The translations under genes and the position numbers were made by a program. DNA of 64,000 bases from Ophiodon elongatus. Its lineage: Eukaryota; Chordata; Actinopteri; Perciformes; Hexagrammidae. The stretch's first letter is position 1. Each line of letters opens with the position of its first letter. The stretch is from the NCBI GenBank assembly GCA_016806645.1, contig JACSYO010000396.1, forward strand, positions 316,001-380,000, given 5' to 3'. The notes beneath the pieces are model-generated. The model was given only the letters and a program-made list of their open reading frames with translations, was not told where the DNA came from and did not search any database. Shown here in pieces: positions 62,695 to 64,000 of this stretch.

Positions 62695-64000
62695 TCTGCT
62701 GTAGTGAGGGAATTACATTGGAGGACAGGGAGGTTGATTCAGAAGCTACTCCGTGGACGAGGATGGTCCAGGTGGACTAGCTGGAGGTGGACATCATATC
62801 CAGCAACCCGACGAGCTCGTTGCTACACATTCTCATGATGGATGGAGCAGGATACAAAGAGAGAGAGGATGTTCTTTTCTCATATTTTAGGGGTCTGTAG
62901 ACACACCAGCCATGAAAATGAGCAATTTTGTATTATATGTCACCTTTAAACATTGCTGATGGGAGCTGATTCATGGTTAAACGTTTCTAGGTGAAGCTTA
63001 GGTTTGTCTTCTAACGTCACATAAATCCATTGAGCATCGCCGCTCTTTCAAATGTCAGCATTCCCCCAAATCCTGTGGCCTTGGTTGTGGATGGTGGTGG
63101 TTGCACCATGCAGGGAGAGCGTGCATGCCCATTGTTGGGTATTGATTATACAATGTGGCATTTCTAGACTTACAGAGGCACACAGAGCCCGTGTCGACTG
63201 TTTGTCTGGAGGAGTTCTATCCAGCTGTGAGCCCCAGCTTGTTTCTTAGTCCTCAGCTGTGGTTTGTTTGTTGCTGTGGTATTTTAACTCAGACAGTGTG
63301 GGCGGTGCAGCACTGTACTGTGACATCTCCACAATTCCTTCTTAAGTTTGGATTTCTGAAGGAAGTATTGTTTGATTTGTCTGTTCAGCCATGTTGGATA
63401 TCATATCTCTGCTGAGCTATTCCTCTGCTTATTCAAAACAAAGCCCGGAATACGTCTTCCTATGCACCAGGGGATTTCTGTGAAGGGAAGATCAGACAGG
63501 CACACATGCACGTGACAGCCTGTGTACTGTTCTGAGGGTTTGAATGCGTGGATTTAGTAGGAGAGCTAGATACCAAGAGGATTCCCCCTTCATTCCAATG
63601 AAGGTTGCTTATATAACCCGGCAGCACCAAACATCTGCAAATATAGAGAAGCAACACATTCAGGGGTCTTTCTGTGTTCAGTAACGTTATGAGCAACATT
63701 ACAAAATGTCTTGCGCCGGCCACCATGATCTAAAAAAGAGCACTCCATCACCACGAGCTACAGAGCAGCCCCGTCACACAAAAAGATGCTCACCAAAAAT
63801 AATTTCTAATTTCTCCAAATATAGAAATATAATTACTATACTACTATAATTATCATTTGTTTAAAGTAGAGTGCAGAGTGAAAAGTCGAAGCAAAGCAGA
63901 ATATTTGTTCACTCTTTTATTTCATTTGCCATCACTATTGCAAAATACAACCACTCCTCCTATTAGCACTAGTAGTTTTTTTCTGTATTATGGAAGATAA

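Larger units (their letters stand above)
57358..64000 (+). other. plppr5 intron 3 (partial; continues beyond the window)
   Basis: Starts GTGAGT. No sequence resembling the next exon (expected MYIT... and the following conserved helix) appears in any plus-strand frame, so the intron is at least 6.6 kb. About 61540-62050, flanking the CA array, is complex and may hold a noncoding element. 59.1-61.5 and 62.7-64.0 kb hold nothing I recognise. Confidence 0.75.

Overview
The window is vertebrate genomic DNA, almost certainly from a teleost fish. It has long introns, (CA/GT)n and (CT)n microsatellites, fish-type tRNA-derived SINEs, several kinds of degraded transposon, and a CpG-rich 5' exon. No prokaryotic gene organisation is present. 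Nearly all open reading frames of 60-200 codons here are chance or repeat-driven frames.

One real gene is supported: a plus-strand member of the phospholipid phosphatase-related family, best matching PLPPR5 (LPPR5/PRG-5). Three coding exons are visible: 13555-13758 (residues 1-68), 38330-38462 (69-112 plus the first base of codon 113) and 57107-57357 (113-196). All junctions are GT-AG and their phases agree. Intron 1 is about 24.6 kb and intron 2 about 18.6 kb. Intron 3 runs off the right edge, so the C-terminal exons (further membrane helices and the cytoplasmic tail) are outside the window. Whether this is plppr5a or plppr5b cannot be decided. Exon 3 shows the pseudophosphatase signature: the Lys and Arg of the lipid phosphatase C1 motif are Gln and Ala.

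Layout. 1-13.3 kb: 5' flank with simple repeats, a LINE 3' tail, a broken minus-strand PNMA-like (Ty3/Gypsy gag type) pseudogene at 4.9-6.6 kb, and a probable hAT element at 7.7-12.2 kb carrying a ZBED/FAM200-type transposase remnant. 13.1-13.55 kb: a (CT/GA)-rich, CpG-rich promoter and 5'UTR zone with upstream ATGs. 13.8-38.3 kb: intron 1, with minisatellites, a SINE, two copies of an unclassified dispersed repeat and a THAP-like fragment. 38.5-57.1 kb: intron 2, with a palindromic MITE, a Jockey/CR1-type LINE fragment, SINE copies, large GT arrays, a CpG-rich block and two minisatellites. 57.4-64 kb: start of intron 3, with a third copy of the dispersed repeat, another interspersed-repeat tail and a second THAP-like fragment.

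I found no multi-gene system. The most unusual signals are: a 130-codon alternative-frame ORF starting 25 nt upstream of the plppr5 start and staying open across all three exons after splicing; five perfect short-spacer snapback palindromes in single-copy-looking DNA; a minisatellite carrying seven phased CCAAT boxes; and a GT/GC/GA junction with strong Z-DNA potential.
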